This document shows, piece by piece, positions 30,331-39,615 of a stretch of DNA of 64,000 nucleotides; the stretch's first letter is position 1; every line of letters starts with the position of its first letter. The position numbers and the translations under genes are program-made. The notes under the pieces are model-generated. The model saw nothing but the letters and a program-made list of their open reading frames with translations, had not been told where the DNA came from and ran no database searches. Source of the DNA: Myxococcus stipitatus (GTDB lineage Bacteria; Myxococcota; Myxococcia; Myxococcales; Myxococcaceae); contig NZ_JAKCFI010000007.1 in NCBI RefSeq assembly GCF_021412625.1, positions 310,001 to 374,000 of the forward strand, in the 5' to 3' direction.

Positions 30331-30758
30331 GGCCACCTCCTGACATGACAGGGAATGAAGCTGCCGCAGGCCCCGGCCGACCGCCGGAACCGTCTGTATC
30401 CGTGTCACGGATTTCCCGAACCCCGGCGTCCCCCATGAATACGCCGCGCGTTGAATTCCTTGCATGTTTGCGATTCGCCGAGGGCGGCGAATCCGTCGCA
30501 AAACCGTTGCGTATTCTCAGACAGCCGCGAGGCAGGACGTACCCGCTGAGATTCCGTCGTGCGGCGAGGTGGGTGCGCGCTTCTTCGTTCACTTCAAGAT
30601 TGCGTCCACATGGAATCAAACGGACATGCGACGCGTGTGTTCCCTGTCTGGAAGGCGGCAGTGACAGCGGGAAGCGACGCGGGGCGTCGTGCATTCTGGC
30701 GGCATCGGGTGTTTCGTCCAGGTCCCCCCTCACGCGTGGTTCGCGAAGGAGCAGTCCC
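30331..30758. other. Regulatory-looking intergenic region (428 bases)
   Basis: AT-richer than the average of the window and with no well-supported gene. It contains the interrupted palindrome listed separately at 30467-30502 and probably the promoters for the monooxygenase (leftward) and the small ORF at 30759 (rightward). Confidence 0.45.
30467..30502. repeat. Interrupted inverted repeat upstream of the monooxygenase gene
   Basis: TTTGCG-A-TTCGCCG (30467-30480) faces CGGCGAA-TCCGT-CGCAAA (30485-30502): two perfect half-stems of 7 and 6 bp separated by unequal spacers, with an AGGG loop. It lies about 140 bases before the monooxygenase start and could be an operator or a leader hairpin. Confidence 0.45.
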
Positions 30759-30974
30759 ATGGAATGGCTCGAATTCCCCCGCTGGTCCCCCGAAGTGGAG
30801 CGACAGCTCACGCAACAGGCGGCCCGGATGGGAGCGGTGGCCGCCAGGAGGGCCAGCCCGACGCGCAGGCCCCGCGCCAGCGCCACCACGGTGGCGACGG
30901 TGTATCGGCTGAACGCGATGCTGCGCGAGTACCCCCGGTCGAATCCGTGGGGCCACCCCGCCACCGAGAGTTGA
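30759..30974 (+). CDS. Small hypothetical protein (71 aa)
   Basis: A short reading frame with an excellent AAGGAG ribosome-binding site 7 bases before its ATG, in a region otherwise without genes. The product starts MEWLEFPRWSPEVERQL and is strongly basic in the middle (ARRASPTRRPRAS), ending NPWGHPATES. No family is recognised and there is no signal peptide. Overlapping frames on both strands are open as well, as expected at this GC content, so the ribosome-binding site is the main support. Confidence 0.4.
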   Translation: MEWLEFPRWSPEVERQLTQQAARMGAVAARRASPTRRPRASATTVATVYRLNAMLREYPRSNPWGHPATES

Positions 30975-31149
30975 ACAGCGCTCTCGCGCGAACGGGCCCC
31001 CCTGCCAGTCGGGCCAGGGGCCGCCCGCTCGCCCGTCCGCTTGGCCTCCATCGCCAGCGCACCCGGGCTTGAGCGGGAATTGACTCACATATCAACCATC
31101 AGCGCACGCACCCTCCCCCAAGGGCCTTGGGTGACGACGCGGCGACGGG

Positions 31150-32592
31150 TCAGCCGCTGGCGTCCCGGCGCAACACCTGCCGCTCGAGCTTGCCCATCGC
31201 ATTGCGTGGCAGCGCTTCTCGCCAGATGAAACGGGCAGGTTGTTTGAAACCCGCGAGGCATCGTCGACACCAGGCCGTGAGTGTTTCGCCATCCGGCGGC
31301 GCATGGCCGGCGCGAGGCACGAGGAAGGCCACGGGCACCTCGCCCCAGCGTGCGTCGGGGATGCCCACCACCGCGGCCTCCGCGATTGCCGGGTGGTCGA
31401 CGAGGACGGCCTCGATTTCGGCGGGGTAGACGTTCTCGCCGCCGCGCACGATGAGGTCCGTGCGCCGCGACAGCACGGTGAGCCGGCCCCGTTCGTCGAG
31501 GACGCCGAGGTCCTTCGTGTGGAGCCAGCCGTCGCGGAGGGCCTCGCGCGTGGCCTCGGGGCGCCGCCAGTAGCCGGCCATCACCGTGGGGCCCCGCACC
31601 TGGATGTCGCCCTCCACCCCCGGGCCGCGCGGCCTGCCCTCGGCGTCGACGACGCGCACCTCCACCCCCGGCAGCGCGGGCCCCGCGGTGCGGCCATCGG
31701 CCTCGCCGGGGTGCTCGGTGGCGGCCTGGGAGCAGGACTCGGTGAGCCCGTATGTCTGGAGCGCGACGAGGCCCACGGCCCGCGCCCGCTCCAGCAGGGG
31801 CACCGGCACCGGCCCACCACCAATCAACGCGAACCTGAACGTGGAGGGGACGCGCCGGCCGCCACGCACGTCGAGGACTCGCTCCAGGGTGGTCGCCACG
31901 AGGCTGGCGTGGGACACCGCGTCCTCGTCGATGGCCCGGTTGGTGGCCTCGGCGTCGAACCGCTCGTGGAGCACCAGGCAGCCACCCTCGTACGCCGTGC
32001 GCGTCAACATGGACAGGCCACCGACGTGGAACAGCGGCAGCGTCCCGAGCCAGCGCGGCGCCGGATGGGGCCCCAGGTTCGCGGCGGAGGCCCGCGCGGA
32101 GGCGCGGAAGTTCCCCTCCGTCAACACCGCCCCCTTCGGACGTCCCGTCGTCCCGCTGGTGAAGAGCACCACGCGCGGCGAGCCCTCCTCCAGTGCGCGA
32201 CAGGTGCCCGACGTGGCCGTCCCCGCGAACGACTCCAACGGCTCGGCGCGGGGGAGCTTGTCGCGCAGGGGCTCCAGCGCCAACACGAGGCCCGGTTCGA
32301 CGTCCTCGACGAGGGGCGCGAGCTCCGCGGCGGTCAGCCGGGCATTGAGCGGCGCGAAGAGCGCGCCCAGCCGCCCCAGGGCCCAGAAGAGGAAGACGGA
32401 GGCGACATGGTTCGTGGCCAGGAGCGCCACGCGCTGCCCTTCGCAGATTCCCCGGGTCTCCAACGCCGCCACCCAGCGCCCCACCTCTTCGTCCAGCTCG
32501 CGATACGACCACGAGCGCCCCGTGAAGGTGAGCGCCTGGGCCTCGGGATGAAGCCCGGCGCCTTCACGGATGGGACACGCCAGCGACTTCAC
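31150..32592 (-). CDS. menE: o-Succinylbenzoate-CoA ligase
   Basis: The 480-residue ANL-superfamily enzyme activates o-succinylbenzoate with ATP and CoA for menaquinone synthesis. Motifs: the P-loop VVLFTSGTTGRPKGAVL, LQTYGLTESCSQ, GWLHTKDLG, and the late GGENVYPAEIE and PRNAMGKLER lysine region. On sequence alone it could be another acyl-CoA ligase. The position at the end of menF-D-H-A-C supports MenE. GTG at 32592 overlaps the menC stop (GTGA). Last gene of the operon. Confidence 0.93.
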   Translation of the reverse strand: MKSLACPIREGAGLHPEAQALTFTGRSWSYRELDEEVGRWVAALETRGICEGQRVALLATNHVASVFLFWALGRLGALFAPLNARLTAAELAPLVEDVEPGLVLALEPLRDKLPRAEPLESFAGTATSGTCRALEEGSPRVVLFTSGTTGRPKGAVLTEGNFRASARASAANLGPHPAPRWLGTLPLFHVGGLSMLTRTAYEGGCLVLHERFDAEATNRAIDEDAVSHASLVATTLERVLDVRGGRRVPSTFRFALIGGGPVPVPLLERARAVGLVALQTYGLTESCSQAATEHPGEADGRTAGPALPGVEVRVVDAEGRPRGPGVEGDIQVRGPTVMAGYWRRPEATREALRDGWLHTKDLGVLDERGRLTVLSRRTDLIVRGGENVYPAEIEAVLVDHPAIAEAAVVGIPDARWGEVPVAFLVPRAGHAPPDGETLTAWCRRCLAGFKQPARFIWREALPRNAMGKLERQVLRRDASG

Positions 32593-33749
32593 ACGACCAC
32601 TCCTGTATCCAGCCCCAGCCCCGAGGACTCGGGGAGGCGGATGCGCCCATGGAGGGGCTTGTACTCATGCACGTCCGGCTCTCGCGCGAAGAGCCGCCCC
32701 ACCGCGAGCCCCGACGCGAGCGCTCCCGACGGCAGCGCCGCGGCCAGGTGCGCCGCGCCCGCGCGAGCCACCACGCCGTCGAGCGAGCTCGTCACGTACG
32801 CCTGCATGCCGAGCCGCGCCGCGCGCATCGCCACCACGAGACAGGGGAGCAGGCCGCCCAGCACCATCGGCTTGAGCACCACCGCGCCGACCGCCGGCCC
32901 TCCGCCCAGCAGCGGATCGATGGCGAGCAGCGCCCGGAGCGTCTCGGGCGAGCCCAGCGACTCGTCCGCGGCGATGAGGCAGGGCGCGCGTCGCTGGACC
33001 CGCCACAGCGCGGCCAGGTCGTCCGGCGCCGTGGGCTGCTCGACCAGCTCCAGGCCATACCAACCCAGCTTGTCGAGCGCGAGCTTCGCCTCCGCCTCGG
33101 ACCAGGCGCCATTGGCGTCCAGCCGCAACTTCACGTCCGGCCCCACCGCCTCGCGCACCACCTTCACGCGGCGCTCGTCGTCCTCCAGCGAGCGGCTGGC
33201 GACCTTCAGCTTCAACGTGCCGAAGCCCTCGGCCACGGCCGCGCGGGCCTCCTGCGCCAGGGCCTCCGGGCCCTCCGCGCCGAGCAGCGCGTTGACCACC
33301 ACCTCCGGACGCGCCTCCTCCGCCAGGAGCCAGCACAGGGGCACGCCCTGGCGCCGGGCGAGCAGATCCAACAGGGCCAGCTCCAGCGCGTGCTCCGCGG
33401 CGGGCACGGGGGCCGGCGGCGCGGGGTGGCGCGCGCGGATGCGGACCCCCTCCCCCCTGGCCACGGTGGACGCGAACGGGGACAACGTGTCCTCCACCGC
33501 GCGCACGCTGTCGCCGAGCGTCTCCCCCTCGAGGGAGCGCAGCCACGCCCCGAGCACCTCGCCACAGAGGGACAGTGACTCCGTGCCGAACTCGGGCAGC
33601 GGCATCGCCTCGCCCAGCCCCACCCGGCCCTCCTCGTCCTCCAGTCGCACGAGGAAGCCCTCTCGCGCGGAGTAGGTACCGCGGGACGTCTTCAAGGGCT
33701 GGAGCAGCTCCAACCGCAGTGGGGTCAGCGTCGCGTGGACGATGCGCAT
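32589..33749 (-). CDS. menC: o-Succinylbenzoate synthase
   Basis: The 386-residue enolase-superfamily enzyme dehydrates SHCHC to o-succinylbenzoate. Catalytic elements: KLK (TLKLKVASRS) for the acid/base lysine, RLDANGAW for the first metal Asp, ELVEQP for the Glu, IAADES for the third metal ligand and the opposite lysine in VVLKPMVLGG. ATG at 33749, 9 bases after the menA stop, and the end overlaps menE. Confidence 0.94.
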   Translation of the reverse strand: MRIVHATLTPLRLELLQPLKTSRGTYSAREGFLVRLEDEEGRVGLGEAMPLPEFGTESLSLCGEVLGAWLRSLEGETLGDSVRAVEDTLSPFASTVARGEGVRIRARHPAPPAPVPAAEHALELALLDLLARRQGVPLCWLLAEEARPEVVVNALLGAEGPEALAQEARAAVAEGFGTLKLKVASRSLEDDERRVKVVREAVGPDVKLRLDANGAWSEAEAKLALDKLGWYGLELVEQPTAPDDLAALWRVQRRAPCLIAADESLGSPETLRALLAIDPLLGGGPAVGAVVLKPMVLGGLLPCLVVAMRAARLGMQAYVTSSLDGVVARAGAAHLAAALPSGALASGLAVGRLFAREPDVHEYKPLHGRIRLPESSGLGLDTGVVV

Positions 33750-33758
33750 GGGCTCACA

Positions 33759-34682
33759 TCATCTCAGGTAGAGCCCCAGGCCGAACAGCACGCCGTAGAA
33801 AAGCTGGAACCGGGCCGTGCCCCCGAGCGCCGGATTCAGCGCCGCCCCCTGCTCGCGCAGCACCCGCTTCAGCGGCGGCACCGCGAACGGCAGGCTCAGG
33901 AACGACAGGAACACCCAGGGCCCCGCATGGCCGGCCAGGTACATGGCGACGGGCGTCAGGAAGGACACCCCCAGCAGCAGGGCGTACTCGGCCTTGCCCG
34001 CCGTCGTGCCGAAGCGCACCGCCAGGGTCCGCTTGCCCGCCTTCACATCGGTGGTCACGTCGCGCAGGTTGTTGACGACGATGATCATCGTCCCGCTCGC
34101 CCCCACCGGCACCGCCGCCCACCATGCCGCGGGATGCACCGCGCCGGCCTGGACGTAGAAGGTCCCCGTGACGGCCACCAGCCCGAAGAAGAGGAAGACG
34201 AACAGGTCGCCCAGGCCGTTGTAGCCCAGGGGATAGGGGCCGCCGGTGTACGCGTAGCCGCACAACAGCGACAGCAGGCCGATGACGACGATGGGCCAGC
34301 CGCCGACGACCACCAGGTAGGCGCCCACCGCCGTCGCCAGCGCGAAGCACACCGCCGCGCCCACCATCACCGTCGAGGGCGCGATGAGCCCACTCTGCGT
34401 CACGCGCACGGGGCCCAGCCGCTCGTGCGTGTCCGCGCCCTTCTTGAAGTCGTAGTAGTCGTTGATGAAGTTGGTGCCGATCTGGATGAGCACCGCGCCC
34501 AGCAGCGCCGCCAGCGCGGGCAGCAGCCGTCCCACGCCCAGGCCGAACGCGAGCGCCGTCCCCACCAGCACCGGCACCAGGGCCGCCGTCAGCGTCTTCG
34601 GCCGCACCGCCATCAGCCACGTCTTCACCGTGGGCCGGGGCTTCGCTTCGGCGGTCGGAACTCCAGGGACGGACGTGCTCAC
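33759..34682 (-). CDS. menA: 1,4-Dihydroxy-2-naphthoate polyprenyltransferase
   Basis: The 307-residue UbiA-family membrane protein attaches the isoprenoid side chain to DHNA, giving demethylmenaquinone. About nine transmembrane helices are visible. The first Asp-rich motif is NFINDYYDFKKGADT (NDxxDxxxD) and the second is NNLRDVTTDVKAGKRTLA. The GTG at 34682 overlaps the menH stop as GTGA, and the family start (WLMAVRPKTLTAALVPVLVG) follows a 20-residue tail. It lies between menH and menC. Confidence 0.96.
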   Translation of the reverse strand: MSTSVPGVPTAEAKPRPTVKTWLMAVRPKTLTAALVPVLVGTALAFGLGVGRLLPALAALLGAVLIQIGTNFINDYYDFKKGADTHERLGPVRVTQSGLIAPSTVMVGAAVCFALATAVGAYLVVVGGWPIVVIGLLSLLCGYAYTGGPYPLGYNGLGDLFVFLFFGLVAVTGTFYVQAGAVHPAAWWAAVPVGASGTMIIVVNNLRDVTTDVKAGKRTLAVRFGTTAGKAEYALLLGVSFLTPVAMYLAGHAGPWVFLSFLSLPFAVPPLKRVLREQGAALNPALGGTARFQLFYGVLFGLGLYLR

Positions 34683-35536
34683 GGGCTCACCCTCTCCGGA
34701 GCCGCGGTGGCGGCCCCCTCGAACTGCGGCGCCTCGTACCAGGGCGTCTGGAGGAAGCCCAGCACCTCGCGCGCATAGGCCTCCGGCGTCTCCAGGTGCG
34801 GCGCGTGGCCACAGTCCGCGAACGCATGTCGCCACACCACGGGCAGCTCCGCCGCCATGCGCCGGGCAATCCCCGTGAACTTCTCGTCCCGCGCCCCCGT
34901 GAGCAGCAGCGTGGGCAGCCGCTGGTGGTGCAGGTCCGGCCAGTAGTCCGGTTGGGTCCCCGTCCCCAGACACTCCAGCGCCCCGGCCAGGCCCTCCACC
35001 GTGCACGCCAGGCGGTTGGCGCGCAGCGCCCGCCGCCGCGCCTCGGGCATGGCGCGCAGCCCCTCGAACATGGGCAACGCCTCCCAGCGCTCCACGAAGG
35101 CTTCCACGCCGCGCGTCCGGATGAAGGCCGCCAGCTGGGCGTCGGACTCGCGCCGCTCCGCGCGCTCCTGGCGGCGATGCAGGCCCGGGGAGCCACTCTC
35201 CATGACGAGCCGGCCGAAGCGGTCGGGCGCGCGCACCGCCGCGGCCAGCGCCACCCTCGCCCCCTGCGAATAGCCCAGCAGGTCCACCTGCCCGAGCCCC
35301 AGCGAGTCGACGAGCGCCACCAGCGCGTCCACCGTCTCGAGGAAGCCCTCACGCCCCCCTCGCTCGGGGAGCGGCGTGGCGCCGTGCCCCGGCAGATCCA
35401 CCGCGATGGCCTTCACCGCGTGCCCGAGCAAGGGCCGCAGCCCGTCGAACGCGGTCCGGTTGCCCGTGAAGCCGTGCAGCAGGACGAGCGGCCGGGGACC
35501 CTCGCCCCACGACTCGTACGCCAGCGTCACGCCCAT
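34679..35536 (-). CDS. menH: SHCHC synthase (alpha/beta hydrolase MenH)
   Basis: The 285-residue alpha/beta-hydrolase-fold enzyme eliminates pyruvate from SEPHCHC. It has the oxyanion region VLLHGFTGNRTAF, nucleophile Ser in LLGYSQGARVAL, and catalytic His in DCGHAPHLETPEAY. ATG at 35536 has a strong GGGGAGGG site and overlaps the menD end by 10 bases. The operon position makes MenH much likelier than another hydrolase. Confidence 0.92.
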   Translation of the reverse strand: MGVTLAYESWGEGPRPLVLLHGFTGNRTAFDGLRPLLGHAVKAIAVDLPGHGATPLPERGGREGFLETVDALVALVDSLGLGQVDLLGYSQGARVALAAAVRAPDRFGRLVMESGSPGLHRRQERAERRESDAQLAAFIRTRGVEAFVERWEALPMFEGLRAMPEARRRALRANRLACTVEGLAGALECLGTGTQPDYWPDLHHQRLPTLLLTGARDEKFTGIARRMAAELPVVWRHAFADCGHAPHLETPEAYAREVLGFLQTPWYEAPQFEGAATAAPERVSP

Positions 35537-37299
35537 GGTCCCTCCCCGATGGCGGCCGCCATCCTCGCGAACAACTGCCGGTGGTCATCCACGTTCGCGG
35601 CCCGGTCCACCCGCACCTCGACCACGTGCAGGCCGCCCTCGAGTCCCTCGCGCACGGCCGCGCGCAGCCCCGCGGGCGTCGTCGGCCGGTGGAAGCGCGC
35701 GCCCCCCAGCGCCGCCGCGTGCGACAGGTCCACGCCGTGCGGCGTGCCGAACAGCGCCTCGAACTCGTCCTGCTTCGCCACCTGGGCGATGGGCAGGAAG
35801 GAGAAGATGCCCCCGCCGTCGTTGTTCACCACCACCACCGTCAGCGGCACGCGCGAGCGCGCCGCCGTGACGAAGGCCCCCACGTCGTGGAGCAGCGCCA
35901 GGTCCCCGGTGAGCAGCACCGTGGGACGCGCGGCCGACGCCGCGACGCCGAGCGCGCTGGAGAGGATGCCGTCGATGCCGTTGGCGCCCCGGTTGGCCAG
36001 CACGCGCAGCGGCACCGCGCCCGCGGGGGCGAAGGCGTCCACGTCGCGGATGGGCATGCTGCTGGAGACGAACAACGGCGAACCCGCTGGGAGCGCGGCC
36101 ACCACCTCGCGCGCGATGCGCGGCTCGCTGAGCGCGTCGGGGCGCTCCGCGAACGCCGCCTCCAGCGCGCCCCGCGCCAGCCGCTCCGCCGCGAGGAAGG
36201 CCTGGGGCCAGCGGCCCGTCGCCCCACGGGAGAGCCCCCGCGCGAGCACCTCGCAGGCCGCCACCGCCGAGCCCTCCACCACCGTGGCCGCGCGATGCCC
36301 CGGATCGAACAGCCCGCCCTCGTCACTGAAGAGGACCACCTCCGCGCCCGAGGCCTCCAGCCACTGCTGCGGCGCCTTCGGCGTCAGCCCGCCCCCGAAG
36401 CGCAGCACCAGCTCCGGCCGGTGCGCCTTCGCGAAGGGCCCGTGCCGCAGCACCGCGTCGTAGTACGACAGCGTGAGCGGACCGCCGCCGTAGCGCGCCT
36501 GCGAGACGGATTCGGCCAACACCGGGTAGCCCGTCGCCAGCGACAGCGCGGTGATGGCCTCGCCGAAGCCATCCACCTCGTCGCGCGGGCCGCACACGAT
36601 GATGCCCCGCTCGGTCGCGGCGACGCGACGCCGGACGGACTCCAGCACCGCCGGGTCCGGCACCGGCACCGGCGGCACCAGATGCGTGAGCGGCGCCCCC
36701 TGGCGTCCGTCCCTCGCCAGCGCCGACAGCCGCTCCTCGCCGAAGGGCTCGGACACGGGCGCCAGCGGCTCGCGGAACGGGACGTTGAGCTGCACCGCGC
36801 CCCGGGGCGCGCGCCTGGCGGTGGCCACCGCGCGGGACGCCGTCGCACGCAGGTGCATGAGCGCCACGTCGCTCGCCTCCGCCAGACCCAGGTCCGCGAA
36901 GAAGCGCGCGTGCTCCCCGTAGAACCGCGCCTGGGGCACCGTCTGCGCGGCCCCCCACCCCTGCAACTCCAGCGGGCGATCCGCCGTCAACACCACGAGC
37001 GGGACGTGCGACAGCGAGGCCTCGATGACCGCTGGATAGAAGTGGGCCCCGGCCGTGCCGCTGGTGGCGACGAGCACCACGGGCGCGCGGGAGTGCTTCG
37101 CCAGACCGAGCGCGAAGAAGCCCGCGCCGCGCTCGTCGATGACGGACCAGGTGCGCAGCCCCTCCGTCCGCGCGCACGCCAGCGCCAGCGGCGACGAGCG
37201 GGAACCCGGACAGACCACCGCGTGCCGCACGCCCCCGCGCACCAGCTCCTCCAGGAGCGCGCGCGCCCACAACACGTTGACGTTAACGTCGACCGACAT
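35527..37299 (-). CDS. menD: SEPHCHC synthase (MenD, ThDP enzyme)
   Basis: The 590-residue thiamine-diphosphate enzyme joins isochorismate and 2-oxoglutarate. N-terminal domain: VVCPGSRSSPLALACARTEGL and VIDERGAGFFALGLA with the catalytic Glu. C-terminal ThDP/Mg site: LTGDLALLHDVGAF (GDxxxxHD) through VVNNDGGGIFSFLPIA, both typical. The ATG at 37299 overlaps the menF end by 17 bases, and the end overlaps menH. Confidence 0.97.
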   Translation of the reverse strand: MSVDVNVNVLWARALLEELVRGGVRHAVVCPGSRSSPLALACARTEGLRTWSVIDERGAGFFALGLAKHSRAPVVLVATSGTAGAHFYPAVIEASLSHVPLVVLTADRPLELQGWGAAQTVPQARFYGEHARFFADLGLAEASDVALMHLRATASRAVATARRAPRGAVQLNVPFREPLAPVSEPFGEERLSALARDGRQGAPLTHLVPPVPVPDPAVLESVRRRVAATERGIIVCGPRDEVDGFGEAITALSLATGYPVLAESVSQARYGGGPLTLSYYDAVLRHGPFAKAHRPELVLRFGGGLTPKAPQQWLEASGAEVVLFSDEGGLFDPGHRAATVVEGSAVAACEVLARGLSRGATGRWPQAFLAAERLARGALEAAFAERPDALSEPRIAREVVAALPAGSPLFVSSSMPIRDVDAFAPAGAVPLRVLANRGANGIDGILSSALGVAASAARPTVLLTGDLALLHDVGAFVTAARSRVPLTVVVVNNDGGGIFSFLPIAQVAKQDEFEALFGTPHGVDLSHAAALGGARFHRPTTPAGLRAAVREGLEGGLHVVEVRVDRAANVDDHRQLFARMAAAIGEGPWA

Positions 37300-38593
37300 C
37301 CCCGCCTCCCAGCGCCCGCAACATGGCCAGACTCTTCATCTCCGTCTCCCGCCACTCCGCCTCCGCGATGGAGCCGGCCACGATTCCGCATCCCACGAAC
37401 AGTCGCGCCCGCGCGCCCCGCACCAGCGCGGAACGCAGCGCCACGACCAGATGAACCCCACGGGGACCCACCCACCCCACCGGCCCCGCGTACCAGCCGC
37501 GATCCAGCCCCTCGTGCTCCACGAGGAAGGCCAGCGCGCGCTCGCGAGGCGTGCCCCCCACCGCTGGCGTGGGGTGCAGCGCCCCCACCACCTGCGCCGC
37601 CGTGACGCCCTCCCGCAGCTCCGCGCGGATGCCCGTGCGCAGATGGACCACGTTCTTCAATTCCAGCAGCCGCGGCTCGGCGTCCGCGCTCACGTCCGAG
37701 GCGAGCGTGCGCAGCGTCGCGAGGATGTAGCGCACCACCGCCTCGTGCTCGCGCACGTCCTTGTCGTGCCCCCGCAGCCCGTCCGCGAGCTGGGGCGCCG
37801 CCGTGCCCGCGAGCGCCTCCGTCTCCAGCCTCCGGCCCTCCACGCGGCACAGCGTCTCCGGCGTCGCGCCGAGGAAGCACGCGCCGTCCGGCGTCCGGAA
37901 CAGGAAGGTGGCGCAGCGGGGGTTCTGCTCCCGCAGCCGCGACAGCACCTCCACGATGTCGAAGGGCTCGGACGCGCTCGCGTCGAGGGAGCGCGCCAGC
38001 ACCACCTTCTGCAGGCTGCCCGCGGCGATGGCCTCCACCGCGCGGTCCACCCGCGCCTCGAACTCCGGGCGCGACGACACGAGCGACAGCGCCACCTCCC
38101 CACCCCGCGCGTGCCGATAGGCCCCGGGGAAGCACGCGCGCACCCGCTCCAACCGCGAGCGCACCGCGTCCTCGCCGCCCTGGGACTCCGGCGCGAACGC
38201 CGCCACCGCGAGCTGGTTGCCGACGCGCCAGACGAGCACCTCCGGCAACGTCCACCGCGCCACGCCATGCGCGGCCCAGTCCACGTCCGGCGTCCCCGTG
38301 GCGCCGAAGCGCACCCCGCCGAACCAGGGCCCCGGCATCCCCACCGGCGCCTCCCCCAGCCAGCGCACGGACAACCCACCCAGCGAAGCGAGCACGGAGG
38401 CCACCTGCCCCGGCTCCGACGCGACCCGCACCGCCGCCTCGCCCCAACCCGCCACGGCCTCCTGTTCGAGGGGACGCTCCCAGTAGACCGACGGGACGCC
38501 CAGCGCATCCGCCCCGGAGAGCGGATCCACCGCCGCCAGGGGCATCACTCCGGCCACCCAGCGCTGGCCCTCAACGGGATTGAGCGTCTTCAT
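37283..38593 (-). CDS. menF: Isochorismate synthase
   Basis: The 436-residue chorismate-binding enzyme converts chorismate to isochorismate, committing it to menaquinone. Recognised by QKVVLARSLD with the catalytic Lys, FLGATPETLCRVEG, ETEALAGTAAP, VHLRTGIRAEL and PTPAVGGTPRERAL. The first ~180 residues are more variable. ATG at 38593 has GAGGA about 6 bases upstream. It is the first gene of the leftward men operon and starts 116 bases from the divergent aroF. Confidence 0.95.
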   Translation of the reverse strand: MKTLNPVEGQRWVAGVMPLAAVDPLSGADALGVPSVYWERPLEQEAVAGWGEAAVRVASEPGQVASVLASLGGLSVRWLGEAPVGMPGPWFGGVRFGATGTPDVDWAAHGVARWTLPEVLVWRVGNQLAVAAFAPESQGGEDAVRSRLERVRACFPGAYRHARGGEVALSLVSSRPEFEARVDRAVEAIAAGSLQKVVLARSLDASASEPFDIVEVLSRLREQNPRCATFLFRTPDGACFLGATPETLCRVEGRRLETEALAGTAAPQLADGLRGHDKDVREHEAVVRYILATLRTLASDVSADAEPRLLELKNVVHLRTGIRAELREGVTAAQVVGALHPTPAVGGTPRERALAFLVEHEGLDRGWYAGPVGWVGPRGVHLVVALRSALVRGARARLFVGCGIVAGSIAEAEWRETEMKSLAMLRALGGGDVGRR

Positions 38594-38633
38594 CAGCGGT
38601 CCTCATCCGCGACTGCCCTGCAATCACCTTCGG

Positions 38634-38661
38634 TTGTCTTCTAAGCCATCTCGGCTATACA
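38634..38661 (+). promoter_or_regulatory. Sigma-70 promoter of the aro operon
   Basis: TTGTCT (38634-38639) and TATACA (38656-38661) are 16 bases apart in the men-aro divergent spacer. Initiation near 38668 is predicted, just before the palindrome at 38671. The same AT-rich core read on the other strand (TGTATAG) could contribute to a men promoter. Confidence 0.6.
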
Positions 38662-38670
38662 TGCACCAAG

Positions 38671-38692
38671 GAGTTCAAAACCTCTTGAACTC
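38671..38692. promoter_or_regulatory. Perfect palindrome, candidate operator or leader hairpin
   Basis: GAGTTCAA (38671-38678) and TTGAACTC (38685-38692) form a perfect 8-bp inverted repeat with a 6-base spacer, immediately after the predicted aro start site and within the 116-base spacer between menF and aroF. The position suits a repressor site controlling one or both operons. Confidence 0.55.
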
Positions 38693-38709
38693 GATGAACT
38701 GGAGGGGTC

Positions 38710-39611
<902 letters not shown>

Positions 39612-39615
<4 letters not shown>

